From: Colocasia esculenta
Taxonomy: Eukaryota > Streptophyta > Magnoliopsida > Alismatales > Araceae
Reading direction: 5' to 3'
Assembly (NCBI GenBank): GCA_014218235.1
Contig: CM024755.1
Span: forward strand, 102,590,948 to 102,654,947
Length of the DNA: 64,000 nucleotides
The first letter of the stretch is position 1. Each line of letters starts with the position of its first letter. Made by a program: the position numbers and the translations under genes. The notes under the pieces were generated by a model. The model did not search any database, was not told the DNA's origin, and saw only the letters and a program-made list of their open reading frames with translations. This document shows positions 1 to 12,101 of the stretch, piece by piece.

Positions 1-423
1 ACTTAAGGCTATTCGGATATTACTAGCCTATGCATCTGCATTGGACTTAAAACATGTTCAAATGGATGTAAAATCAACTTTTTTGAATGGTTTTATAAAG
101 GAGGAAGTCTATGTAGAACAACCTCCGGGTTTCAATGACTTAGATCATCCTAATCATGTTTTTAAATTACATAAAGTTTTATATGGTCTGAAACAAGCAC
201 CTAGAGCTTGTATGAAAGACTTAGTGCATTTCTATTGTATCATGAGTTCAGTAGAGGAAAAGTAGATATCACTCTATTCATTAAATCCTATGCTAAAGAT
301 ATATTAATTATGCAATTTTTTGTTGATGACATTATCTTCGGACCTACTGATGAATCCTTGTGCAAGTATTTTGAAAAGTTAATGCAAGGAGAGTTTGAAA
401 TGAGCATGATGGGAGAACTCAAC
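1..423 (+). pseudogene. Old Sirevirus-type Ty1/copia pol fragment: reverse transcriptase
   Basis: This is the middle of a copia reverse transcriptase that enters the window from the left. Visible motifs are QMDVKSTFLNG, EEVYVEQPPGF and LYGLKQAPRA, then FVDDIIFG, which corresponds to the catalytic YVDD box with Tyr changed to Phe. The frame changes near 210, because the first half reads in one frame and the FVDD half in another. Coding similarity stops at MSMMGELN (about 423) and resumes at 18347 with YFLGLQIKQ, so the gene was cut by an insertion rather than truncated. The close match to the intact pol at 52611-55787 supports a Sirevirus origin. It is dead because of the frameshift and the insertion. 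Confidence 0.9.
419..423. repeat. TSD tcaac, left copy
   Basis: Five bases (tcaac) directly before the TG of the solo LTR at 424. They are repeated exactly at 18342-18346 after its terminal CA. Removing one copy and the insert restores continuity of the copia RT reading. Confidence 0.93.
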
Positions 424-1529
424 TGTAGCAACCTGATATTTTTAATAAATAAAAAAAATCAATAAATTTAAAGAAAAATGATTCAATTAAAACTCATTAA
501 ACAAAAAGAAGTAATGGGCTTTGTTAAATGGATCATATAAAAGTTATTGGGCTAAAATAGTAATTTTGAAATATGTCTTTAAGAGGAAAATAACTTAAAT
601 TTGTAATATAATGATATCCTAAATTGAAAAGAGTAAGAAAATCATTAATATAGCTAATTTATGTTGGAATTGGACTCCTAACCCTCCTCTAATTAGCTAG
701 CCATAAAATTGGAACCCAACCTTACCCAATTAAGAGGAGGAAAGCTAGGAAGGTTAGAGGAAATAAGGAAATTCAGAATTTAAATAGGAGTTAGAGTTGT
801 AATAGGAAACTAAATCACTAGAAGCTTAAGTAGACCCCCAACCTCTTCATGGTCGACCCTAATGCGTTGCTGAGTTTTCCTAAACGTGGAGGAGAGGCCA
901 AAGAAGAAGGGAATCGTGGGGAGAAGGCTTGTTCAAAGATCTACAAGCTGCTCTTCGAGTTCTAAGCCCTAGAAGCCAAATCGACCCAAAAGTAGGCATT
1001 CTCACAAGCAAAACTAAATTACTCTCGTCTGTAGGATGTTCTTGACATCAAGAACAAAAGCCCTCTATTTGCCCTAATTTTCATAGACCCTATCTTGGGA
1101 TTTTCATGTTGGAAGTTCTGTAATCATCATGCTCCCAAACCCTTATAATCATCTTAGATCTTTCTCCACACTTGATCTCGTGCTATGCAATTTTTACTAT
1201 AGATACTACATGATATCAGGAATCATTTGCCATCTTTTTCCCCAATTTCTATTAACTATCTTGCTTGAATTAATTCTTTTTCCATAACTGCATCATGTTC
1301 TGTGTTCTTCATGAAAGAACCTGACTAAACCCTGTCAAGATCATGATAACTATCTAATTCATCTTCACTGGTCATACCCTCGCAAGTCTAGTCTCATTTA
1401 AAACTAGTTTCATGATTTTTCATCATCTGTACAGTGAGATTTTTATTTTTGAATGACACTGTATCAAAACATGGAAAACCTGGACCGCAATCCAAGGCAA
1501 ACCCTTTTCCTATTCAGGCTTAGGCGTAG

Positions 1530-1795
1530 GACCTGAGAACGCGACGGCCCGATATGCCTCATTCTCAGGGGCTGATCGTGACTAGTAACCTATCGTGTTC
1601 TGAACGCGACAGGCTCTGGCGTCGCGTTCTGGCTGTCCGCCTGACTGATCTTTCGCGTTCCTTAGAATACACTGTCGCATTCTATCTTCCTGTTCTAGAC
1701 GGTCTGGTCGCGATCTTTGACAGACCCCGTCGCGTTCTGTATGTACCCTGTCGCGTTCCTTATAGCGGTATGTCGCCTTCTGGACTTTTATACAT
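1530..1795 (+). repeat. CpG-rich degenerate ~22-bp repeat in the solo LTR
   Basis: The words TCGCGTTC, TCGCGATC and TCGCATTC recur at intervals of roughly 20-35 bases. The block is followed at once by a TATA-like stretch (tttatacataaa, about 1787-1798). The surrounding LTR is AT-rich, so the block stands out. The position suggests a U3 promoter-proximal element; that function is inferred. Confidence 0.7.
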
Positions 1796-2230
1796 AAAGC
1801 CTAAATTTTGGTGTTTCTTGACTTTCCATAGTGATTATACTTTCTGTTAATAGTCTTAAACGCATAAAAAGATGAGACTATAATATGAATATGTGTTGAT
1901 TAATTAAAAGACATACACATGATCTCTTCGTATCTATGATTTTCTTTATCACATGCACATACTTGTAACCATCCATTATGACATGACTTGACATGAAAAT
2001 ATCTCATAATATATCTGGTAATTTACTTCAATAATGTATATTACATTGCCCTATTTTAAGTGGACATCTTTTCGTTTCTTGCGATGTTTTGGAATACTGT
2101 TACCGATGCTCCACTGTTCTAGAATTCCTCTAGAACGTCAAGCACTTTGTTTCTATATTCACACTTTCTGTTGACTTGGACAAAATCTCTATCAGATATT
2201 CCTTCTTCCGAACTAGTGAATCCTTGTTCA

Positions 2231-2290
2231 AGGCCTCCGTAAGTCTCCTCTGTCCATGGATTCCCACATGGTCGACGAGCTGGTTGTACC
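2231..2290 (+). other. Conserved LTR box with potential hairpin (solo LTR copy)
   Basis: Conserved flanks are CTCCGTAAGTCT and GAGCTGGTTGTACC. Between them CCATG (2254-2258) can pair with CATGG (2267-2271) around the loop gattccca. Related boxes occur at 61851-61908 and, on the minus strand, at 3762-3822, 9191-9251 and 14603-14663. Confidence 0.6.
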
Positions 2291-2370
2291 CTCAATACCT
2301 ATGATACCCTTTACGGATCAGTAAGATCCAAACGACTTTAGAATGCTCTCTCTCTTATCATGACATCACG

Positions 2371-2375
2371 TCAGA
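2371..2375. repeat. Imperfect TSD of the tandem array (tcaga; right copy tcgga at 17355-17359)
   Basis: The five bases outside the two array ends match at four of five positions (tcaga and tcgga). This fits one original insertion followed by a point change. The copies flank the whole LTR-gag-LTR-gag-LTR block, not each unit. Confidence 0.7.
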
Positions 2376-2923
2376 TGTCATGCCCCGCCACTTTAGCAGC
2401 GGAATAAATCGGGGAGGCATGAACAACGAGTATGGTAATGTAAATTGTGCATACATTCGCAAATATCAGAGCAACTAATGAACAATAATTGTAATAAAAC
2501 TCATCATTTTATTGATAATTCATCTAAACTATTACAACCACTAATTCAGAGCCAAAACATAGGGCTCAATAACATTATTACATTGGAAAAGAAATCTAAA
2601 GCAATTATCTAACTAGACTCTAAGGTACTAAGGACATTCCATCGCTATGACTTCAGGACGCTCATCACTCCAGTCCAATCCCGTTGTTGGGTGTAAGGTC
2701 ATCCCTTGACTTTCCTGAAAACACAATAACAAATAACGAAGGGTGAGCGATAACGCTCAGTAGGACTTAATATCTCGTGTAAACAAGCAAGCTTTAAGTG
2801 ATTAATGTCTTGTAACGCAGGTTAACTAGAGAGGACGATCATGTATAGTCAAGAAAGTAATAGTACAAGATAACAAGTGAACGATAATATATTTCTCAAG
2901 AGTATTGCAAAATTAGGATGACA

Positions 2924-3058
2924 ACATAACGAGATACCGTGTAACAAGATAGTGTATAACAAGATAGCGTGTATCAAAATGACATGAAATAGGATAGCTT
3001 GTATCAAGGTGGTGTGTAACGAGATAGCTTGTAAAGAGATAGCATGTAATGAGATAAC
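2924..3058 (-). repeat. Degenerate 15-bp tandem repeat in LTR A
   Basis: Nine consecutive 15-base units can be laid out, for example gtgtaacaagatagt, gtataacaagatagc and ttgtaaagagatagc. The same array lies at 8353-8487 in LTR B and 13766-13900 in LTR C. Confidence 0.85.
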
Positions 3059-3761
3059 GTGTATGGTTGCACAACGGTGCACTAGTCGAGTACGACAATA
3101 GTCACTTTGGGATAGCAGCCGTTTAACGATAGTACATTTCGTCTGAACTCCTCAGACTAATGTTAATCAGTCAGTGCTAGCACACTAATAGCACAGAACT
3201 GGCACAATATGTCTGAACTTCTCAGACTAATAGTAAAACAATTAGATGTCTAGCCAATGTCGAGATAGTCAGAACCGGTGCAATGCATAACACTGTCAAT
3301 AGCCCCTGCAGGTATTTTCGGGTGGCTCTCTGCCCCCAGGACTAGATTGGAGCCCCTAGGACATTCTCCGTGCCCTGCACACTTAGCATTAAAGTTAGTA
3401 GGTCACCAGACCCATATTATGGCGCTAGACAGTCATGTATAGTACAAGCAATGGGAGCCACAACAGCTCAAGAGTTTCAAGAGAGTACTAGATGAATAGA
3501 CGAGATAGTAGAGTGAACGTGAATAGATGAGAGTACAAGGATAGTAGATGAATAGGGGTATAATCGTAAAACAACGATAAACCACGATAGTAACGGTTGC
3601 ACAACACCAGGTCGGGTACCGGCAGTCAGGTAGAAGTCACATCCGCCCATTAGCCGTGCCGCGTACACGAGCCAGATGGTCCGGCGTGATCACAAGATAA
3701 GAGAGATCTCACTAAGGCTGTTTGGATCGTACTGATCCCTAAGAGTGTAACGGGATTTAAA

Positions 3762-3822
3762 GGTACAACCAGCTCGTCGGCTAAGGACGTGTGCCAAAGC
3801 CAAGAAGACTTACGGAGGCCTT
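3762..3822 (-). other. Conserved LTR box with potential hairpin (LTR A copy)
   Basis: Read on the minus strand it has the flanks CTCCGTAAGTCT and GAGCTGGTTGTACC. TTGGCT can pair with AGCCGA (one G-T wobble) around a 15-base loop. Copies B (9191-9251) and C (14603-14663) differ by at most one loop base. Confidence 0.6.
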
Positions 3823-4279
3823 GATAAGGAGTCCCTAGTCCAGTCGAGAGTATTCCCGGTGGAGAGGTGGTCCATGTCAAGAGAAAGTGTGTAACGAAAC
3901 GTTGTTCGTCTTTCCTCGAGTGCTCGAAGGCAGAGGGATGCGATAACGGTGTACAAATCACGCGAGTAAAACGAAGACATGTGTCATTTAAATAATAAGG
4001 AAATTAGGTAATTAATTTCACTTAATTACCAGATACATTATTGAGTAATTTAATAGGGTCAAATGGTAATAAACAATGTTTAGTGTGCAAGTGTAAAGAA
4101 ATCATGAGAATAGAATAAGTCGTGCTCACGGCTTTTAAATTAATAAGAGTCATTTAAATATTATCCAATAAAAATATTCAGATCATTTATTAAGCTTAAC
4201 AGTACATGGTTTAACTTGTACAAGGATTAGATGGCATTTAAAGCAGGGATATAAGAGCAATTAAAGGTTCTGGCCGAAA

Positions 4280-4545
4280 TTTCAAGAACGCGACCGGGGT
4301 GCCTGTCGCGATGACGTCGCGACGGGGCACATGGGCGCGTCAAACTGCTAACGCGGCGGGAGTTCCTGTCGCGGTCCAGGTCGCGACCGGGCGGCCTGGC
4401 GCGACGAGCGAACCGGCCTGGTCTGGCCCGGTTCGGGGTTGAGAACGCAGCGGTACAGGCAGCCGCATTATGAACGCGTCGCCTTAGCCGGCCGCGACCT
4501 CCCAGTATCGCGACGGATCGCACCGCCGCGATAACAGGGATGTTC
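4280..4545 (-). repeat. CpG-rich block in LTR A
   Basis: Recurrent gtcgcga and gcgac words in an otherwise AT-rich LTR. Equivalent blocks lie near 9715-9985 (B) and 15125-15390 (C). In LTR sense the block is followed by an AT-rich stretch (cttatatccc near 4250), which suggests a promoter-proximal location. Confidence 0.65.
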
Positions 4546-6519
4546 GGCCTTTTTTCTATTTTTCTCTAGGTGGACCCTTCTTGACATAGGGTCATTCTAA
4601 AATCAGTATAAACTCGCACGGTGATCCAAAAAGCACAAAACCAGTTTTAAACGAAAGTAGACATATATATCTATCTATCAACATGCACGATTAATTTGAA
4701 AATAGACAAGATTTAGACATGCATTGATCAGGTTACTTTTCAGTGACCTAAACAGGCGTAGTCAGGGTTCAACGAATTAAATAGAGGTGTATACATGATC
4801 AAACATTATGAAACCAAGGGCGTTCAAAAGCTAACTGGAATTAGTATTTATGATAATTTTATCATGATCTGAAGTCAAGCATGAATGGGGTTCACAAGCA
4901 ATCATGAAGGGTAGGGTGCATGTATCTGACAGGGATTCAATGAATTAATTCTCCCTCATGGGAGATCAAAATAGCACAAAACTAGAGGCGTTTGAAAGCT
5001 ACTACATGGTAGTATCAATGAGAATTTTCTCATAGTATGGTCACAAGTACGTGCAAGGTATTAGAGAAAACATGTGATTCGGGTTCATGGTGATAGCAGG
5101 ATTTCATGAATTAAATTCGCCCAAATGGATGAGCGGAATGCAACGAAACCATAGGGCTTTTGAAGAGGTACATGAAGGCTACCTAAGGTAATTATTTCAC
5201 AATTTTTTCTTCAGAGATTGTCTATTTTTTTCGTGAAGGAAGAAAACCCTAGTTTTGGTGACGAAAATGGAAAACCCTTCTTGCTCCAAGCCTTCTCCTT
5301 CCTTGCTCCTTGGTCTCCAGCTCTTCTCATCTTCCTCTCCAAAAGTCTTAGCACGAAATTGTGGGGTGCTAGGATCAAATGGGGGGTGTTTTGATGGCTT
5401 GTAGAGTTCTAAATCACCTAAAACTCTTTTCTCCTCATTTAATTATGAATTTCCATAATTATCTCATATTTTTCTTGCTATATCTATCTAATTGGGTAAG
5501 GGAGAGGTCTAATTTCGTGGGTAATGGTTTAGGATAGGATTAGGACTCTTATTAAGATATATATGAGTCATATTAGTGCTTTAAAGACCCCTTTTTAATT
5601 AAGAGATAATATAGTTACGAATTTTCCTATTTAATTTGGGTCTCTTATATTTAACCCAATTGTCTCTCATCTAAATCTCAATTTTAGATTAGGATAGAGT
5701 CCTATTGAGTTATACTAGGTTTAGAACTCTTTCTAAGATGATTAAGAGTTAAAATACTCATTATCTTAACCCTTTTCTATTTATTAATATTTTAGGTACG
5801 AATTTCACTTATTTAACTCTCATCTCATGGTGGACTCTTCATAATTGGGCCCAAAACTTTATGCTAGGACCATTAGTAAAACCCATTACTAATTTGACTT
5901 AATGGGTATAGATTTAATTCTAATTATTCACCCTTTATCCTTATGTAAATCTATTTATCACACTTATTCAAGTAATTTCATATTTTTATTTCAATTAAAT
6001 ATTATTCATGCCAATATTTCTAACCTTCATCATTTGGGCTCTTACTCTTGGCCCAATAACTCGTGTGAGCTTAATTGTACAACCCATGTACTTACTTTAC
6101 TTATTGGATTTTTAATTATCCTTTTATTAGAGAATTTATTCATGGGCCAAGATTGTCCATTGGTCCAGATATCATAATGGACTATCATCCCATATTATTT
6201 AAAGTCTACCCACATATTTATTTTTATTTATAATCCACTTTGGGTCAGAAAATAATGGGTTCTTCGACTTATTCCTTAATTATGCTAATAAGTCGCATAA
6301 TTTCTTAAACTTGGTCTAAACGATTTTTCTGTGGCCAAATTTCATGATGGGTCATTAGAGAACATTATTTAAAGTATAACTACTATTTTTACGAAATTTT
6401 TATAGGGGTTTATACGCATGCAATAATGATGTGCACCTTTTTAACTAATTGAATTTATTAATTGATGAAATTTCAATTTATCCATAATTTTTAATTAATG
6501 GATTTTCCGGGGTACTACA

Positions 6520-6532
6520 TCCTCCCCCACTT
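6520..6532 (-). other. Polypurine tract, unit A
   Basis: The minus strand reads aagtgggggagga immediately before the TGTAG start of LTR A. It is identical to the PPT of the gypsy element at 46155-46167. PPTs prime plus-strand DNA synthesis. Confidence 0.87.
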
Positions 6533-6685
6533 CAAAAGAATTTGGTCCCCAAATTCATATGACATGATACGATTACCTATTTACTTGGAATATTTTATTC
6601 CATCATCTCCCCTACTTAGGGCTTTGCTATCGAGAAAATAATATGAATTTGAACTAAGGGTTTAGTACTGATACCTTGTCTACCT

Positions 6686-7566
6686 TTATCTTTGGTGTGG
6701 AGTTTGGTTCTTCTTTGTCGGGCAATCGATGACTCGATGTTGTTGACTTCCGCAATGCAAACATCTACCCAATTTCTTCCAACAATTTTCAATCTGATGC
6801 CCTGGCTTTTTACAAAATTTACAGAATTCTTTCCGCTTTGCTTCCCCTTTCATTCTCTTGCTATCTACTGTATTTCTTCCTTTATTATCATGGGAATGGA
6901 TAGCACGTTCCCTTTTCAACACCTTTTTCTTATGGATCTTTTCAAGAAGTCCCATGGTGTCCTCTACTATTTGAGCTCTCGATACCATGTCCGAATATAC
7001 TACAAGGTCTAGCGGAGCCAACTTTTCCCAGAACACAGGTCTCAATCCTTCTAAGAATCTCTTTGCCTTCATCTTTTTCGTACTCACCAAATGTGGTGCA
7101 TATTGTGCTAGTCTTTCAAATTGTGCTTCATATTCTGCTACAGACATCATTCGTTGTTTTAACTCTGCAAATTTTTTGCCTTCTTCTCACGAATCCTTTC
7201 GGAAAAATATTTGGTGTTGAAGAGTTCTAAAAATTTATCCCACTCTATGTTGATGTCGGGTAGTTGTCGACTAGTAGCCTCCCACCATGCTCTACCATCG
7301 CGGTCCAATTGGAAGGTTGCCAGAAGGACTTTCTCTTGTTCTGAACATTACATAACTCTAAAGATTCGTTCCATCGCCTTCACCCAATTTTCAGCTTCAT
7401 CGGGATCCGGAGTTCCATTAAACCTAGGAGGATTCATTCGTTGGAAATTTCCATATAAATCTCCTGCCTCATTCCTTGCTCCTGCTTGAATCACGTTGTT
7501 AAGGGCTTGAGTTAACCCTTGTACGGTGCTTTGCAAGCCCCGCAATTGTCCATGCTCACCAGCCAT
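6686..7566 (-). pseudogene. gag remnant of TR-GAG unit A
   Basis: Ty3/gypsy Gag binds the element RNA and forms the particle. The ATG at 7566 starts MAGEHGQLRGLQS, and PPRFNGTPDPDEAENWV and RIFRVM follow. The retrotransposon-gag core (VAEYEAQFERLAQYAPHLV, MKAKRFLEGLRP) and two CCHC zinc knuckles (CKFCKKPGHQIENC and CLHCGSQQHRVIDC) are intact at the C-terminus. A stop in the codon after RIFRVM (near 7346) sits where unit B keeps CAA, so it looks like C-to-T. The frame breaks again near 7178 at an A-run; unit B breaks at the same place. The stop codon is at 6686-6688. It is closest to the gag at 41746, with which it shares NTKYFSER and CLHCGS. Intact product is not expected. Confidence 0.88.
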
Positions 7567-7790
7567 CTCCACTAATCCCCTGCGAGCAATAACACTTTAT
7601 TTATTTCTTTTTAGACTTTGGGTGCTAAAGTATTACCAAGTTGATACATATATATATAGATAAATGTATTCAAATCTTAACCATGGTTCTACCCAATTCT
7701 CACATAGGTATGGTAGTTGACTTAGACACATGTCAGGGCAGTTCACCTAGAACATCCTAGACTTAAAATATATTATTAAGGACATCCTAG

Positions 7791-7802
7791 GCTCTGATAC
7801 CA
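7791..7802 (-). other. Primer-binding site, unit A
   Basis: The minus strand reads TGGTATCAGAGC, two bases from the terminal CA of LTR B. It is complementary to the 3' end of initiator tRNA-Met, the usual primer for these elements. Confidence 0.92.
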
Positions 7803-7804
7803 AC

Positions 7805-10800
7805 TGTCATGCCCCGCCAATTTAGCAGTGGAATAAATCGAGAAGGCATGAACAACGAGTATGGTAATGTAAATTACGCATACATTCGCAAATATCAGAG
7901 CAACTAATGAACAATATTTGTAATAAAACTCATCACTTTATTGATAATTCATCTAAACTATTACAACCACTAATTCGGAGCCAAAACATAGGGCTTAATA
8001 ACATTATTACATTGGAAAAGAAATCTAAAGCAATTATCTAACTAGACTCTAAGGTACTAAGGACATTCCATCGCTATGACTTCAGGACGCTCATCACTCC
8101 AGTACAATCCCGTTGTTGGGTGTAAGGTCATCCCTTGACTTACCTGAAAACACAATAACAAATAACGAAGGGTGAGCGATAACGCTCAGTAGGACTTAAT
8201 ATCTCTTGTAAACAAGCAAGCTTTAAGTGATTAATGTCTTGTAACACAGGTTAACTAGAGAGAACGATCATGTATAGTCAAGAAAGTAATAGTACAAGAT
8301 AACAAGTGAACGATAATATATTTCTCAAGAGTATTGCAAAATTAGGATGACAACATAACGAGATAGCGTGTAATAAGATAGTGTATAACAAGATAGCGTG
8401 TATCAAAATGACATGAAATAGGATAGCTTGTATCAAGGTGGTGTGTAACGAGATAGCTTGTAAAGAGATAGCATGTAATGAGATAACGTGTATGGTTGCA
8501 CAACGGTGCACTAGTCGAGTATGACAATAGTCACTTTGGGATAGCAGCCGTTTAACGATAGTACATTTCGTCTGAACTCCTCAGACTAATGTTAATAAGT
8601 CAGTGCTAGCACACTAATAGCACAGATGTGGCACAATATGTCTGAACTCCTCAGACTAATAGTAAAACAATTAGATGTCTAGCCAATGTCGAGATAGTCA
8701 GAACCGGTGCAATGCATAACACCGTCAATAGCCCCTGCAGGTATTTTCGGGTGGCTCTCTGCCCCCAGGACTAGATTGGAGCCCCTCGGACACTCTCCGT
8801 GCCCTGCACACTTAGCATTAAAGTTAGTAGGTCACCAGACCCATATTATGGCGCTAGACAGTCATGTATAGTACAAGCAATGGGAGCCACAACAGCTCAA
8901 GAGTTTCAAGAGAGTACTAGATGAATAGACGAGATAGTAGAGTGAACGTGAATAGATGAGAATACAAGGATAGTAGATGAATAGGGGTATAATCGTAAAA
9001 CAACGATAATCCACGATAGTAACGGTTGCACAGCACCAGGTCGGGTACCGGCAGTCAGGTAGAAGTCACATCCGCCCATTAGCCGTGCCGCGTACACGAG
9101 CCAGATGGTCCGGCGTGATCACAAGATAAGAGAGATCTCACTAAGGCTGTTTGGATCGTACTGATCCCTAAGAGTGTAACGGGATTTAAAGGTACAACCA
9201 GCTCGTCGGCTAAGGACGTGTGCCAAAGCCAAGAAGACTTACGGAGGCCTTGACAAGGAGTCCCTAGTCCAGTCGAGAGTATTCCCGGTGGAGAGGTGGT
9301 CCATGTCAAGAGAAAGTGTGTAACGAAACGTTGTCCGTCTTGCCTTGAGTGCTCGAAGGCAGAGGGACGCGATAACGGTGTACAAATCACGCGAGTAAAA
9401 CGAAGACATGTGTCATTTAAATAATAAGAAAATTAGGTAATTAATTTCACTTAATTACTAGATACATTATTGAGTAATTTAATAGGGTCAAATGGCAATA
9501 AACAATGTTTAGTGTGCAAGTGTAAAGAAATCATGAGAATAGAATAAGTCGTGCTCACGGCTTTTAAATTAATAAGAGTCATTTAAATATTATCCAATAA
9601 AAATATTCAGATCATTTATTAAGCTTAACAGTACATGGTTTAACTTGTACAAGGATTAGATGGCATTTAAAGCAGGGATATAAGAGCAATTAAAGGTTCT
9701 GGCCGAAATTTCAAGAACGCGACGGGGGTGCCTGTCGCGATCACGTCGCAACGGGGCACATGGGCGCGTCAAACTGCTAACGCGGCGAGAGTTCCCGTCG
9801 CGGTCCAGGTCGCGACCGGGCGGCCATGCGTGGCGGGCGAACCGGCCTGGTCTGGCCCGGTTCGGGGTTGAGAACGCGGCGATACAGGCAGCCGCATTAT
9901 GAACGCGTCGCCTTAGCCGGCCGCAACCTCCCAGTATCGCGACGGATCGCGCCGCCGCGATAACAGGGATGCCCGGCCTTTTTTCAATTTTTCTCTGGGT
10001 GGACCCTTCTTGACACAGGGTCATTCTAAAATCAGTATAAAATCGCACGGTGATCCAAAAAGCACGAAACCAGTTTTAAACGAAAGTAGACATATATATC
10101 TATCAACATGCGTGATTAATTTGAAAATAGACAAGGTTTAGACATGCATTGATTAGGTTACTTTTCAGTGACCTAAACAGGCGCAGTCAGGGTTCAACGA
10201 ATTAATTAGAGGTGTATACATGATCAAAAATTACGAAATGAAAAGCGTTCAAAAACTAACTGGAATTAGTATTTATGATAATTTTATCATGATCTGAAGT
10301 CAAGCATGAACGGGGTTCACAAGCAATCATGAAGGGTAGGGTGCATGTATCTGATAGGGATTCAATGAATTAATTCTCCCTCATGGGAGATCGAAATAGC
10401 ACGAAACCAGAGGCGTTTGAAAGCTACCACAGGGTAGTATCAATGAGAATTTTCTCATAGCATAGGAACAAGTACGTGCAAGGTATTAGAAAAAACATGA
10501 TATTCGGGTTCATGGTGACAGCAGGATTTCACGAATTAAATTCGCCCAAATGGATGTGCGGAATGCAACGAAACCATAGGGCTTTTGAAGAGGTACATGA
10601 AGGCTACCTAAGGTAATTATTTCACGATTTTTCTTGAGAGATTGCCTACCTTTTTCATGAAGGAAGAAAACTAGTTTGGTGACGAAAATGGAAAACCCTT
10701 CTTGCTCCAAGCCTTCTCCTTCCTTGCTCCTTGGTCTCCAGCTCTTCTCCTCTTCCTCTCCAAAAGTCTTAGCACGAAATTGTGGGGTGCTAGGGTCAAA

Positions 10801-11935
10801 TGGGGGGTTTTGATGGCTTGTAGAGTTCTAAATCACCTAAAACTCTTTCCTCCTCATTTAATTACGAATTTCCATAATTATCTCATATTTTCTTGCTATA
10901 TCTATCTAATTGGGTAAGGGAGAGGTCTAATTTCGTGGGTAATGGTTTAGGATAGGATTAGGACTCTTATTAAGATATATATGAGTCATATTAGTGCTTT
11001 AATGACCCTTTTTAATTAAGAGATAATATAGTTACGAATTTCCCTATTTAATTTGGGTCTCTTATATTTAACCCAATTGTCTCTCATCTAAATCTCAATT
11101 TTAGATTAGGATAGAGTCCTATTAGTTATACTAGGTTTAGAACTCTTTCTAAGATGATTAACAGTTAAAATACTCATTATCTTAACCCTTTTCTATTTAT
11201 TAATATTTTAGGTACGAATTTCACTTATTTAACTCTCATCTCATGGTGGACTCTTCGTAATTGGGCCCAAAACTTTATGCTAGGACCATTAGTAAAACCC
11301 ATTACTAATTTGACTTAATGGGTATAGATTTAATTCTAATTATTCACCCTTTATCCTTATGTAAATCTATTTATCACACTTATTCAAGTAATTTCATATT
11401 TTTATTTCAATTATATATTATTCATGCCAATATTTCTAACCTTCATCATTTAGGCTCTTACTCTTGGCCCAATAACTCGTGTGAGCTTAATTGTACAACC
11501 CATGTACTTACTTTACTTATTGGATTTTTAATTATCCTTTTATTAGAGAATTTATTCATGGGCCAAGATTGTCCATTGGTCCAGATATCATAATGGACTA
11601 TCATCCCATATTATTTAAAGTCTACCCACATATTTATTTTTATTTATAACCCACTTTGGGTCAGAAAATAATGGGTTCTTCGACTTATTCTTTAATTATG
11701 CTAATAAGTCGCATAATTTCTTAAACTTTGTCTAAACGATTTTTCTGTGCCCAAATTTCATGATGGGTCATTAGAGAACATTATTTAAAGTATAACTACT
11801 ATTTTTACGAAATTTTTATAGGGGTTTATACGCATGCAATAATGATGTGCACATTTTTAACTAATTGAATTTATTAATTGATGAAATTTCAATTTATCCA
11901 TAATTTTTAATTAATGGATTTTCCGGGGTACTACA
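7805..11935 (-). repeat. Giant LTR copy B (4.13 kb), shared by both units
   Basis: It serves as the 5' LTR of unit A and the 3' LTR of unit B. The ends are the same as in copies A and C. It carries many private differences in its first 1.2 kb on the plus strand, where A and C are much closer to each other. It holds the same internal modules: 15-bp array 8353-8487, hairpin box 9191-9251 and CpG block 9715-9985. Confidence 0.88.
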
Positions 11936-11948
11936 TCCTCCCCCACTT
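11936..11948 (-). other. Polypurine tract, unit B
   Basis: The minus strand reads aagtgggggagga next to the start of LTR B, identical to unit A. Confidence 0.87.
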
Positions 11949-12101
11949 AAAAAGAATTTGGTCCCCAAATTCATAGGACATGATACGATTACCTATTTAC
12001 TTGGAATATTTTATTCCATCATCTCCCCTACTTAGGGCTTTGCTATCGAGAAAATAATATGAATTTGAACTAAGGGTTTAGTACTGATAACTTGTCTACC
12101 T

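Larger units (their letters stand above)
2376..6519 (-). repeat. Giant LTR copy A (4.14 kb)
   Basis: The plus strand runs from TGTCATGCCCCGCC to CCGGGGTACTACA. It contains, in LTR sense, a CpG-rich block (about 4280-4545), the hairpin box (3762-3822), and a nine-unit 15-bp repeat (2924-3058). Frames of 60-105 codons recur in all three copies but have no recognisable domain. This is the 3' LTR of the leftmost unit. Confidence 0.88.

Noticed and set aside
5902..6177. 91-codon frame repeated in the three giant LTRs (also 11318-11593 and, shortened, 16735-16947)
   Set aside because: AT-rich sequence inside the LTR, antisense to the element. The third copy is shifted out of frame, so there is no sign of protein-level constraint.
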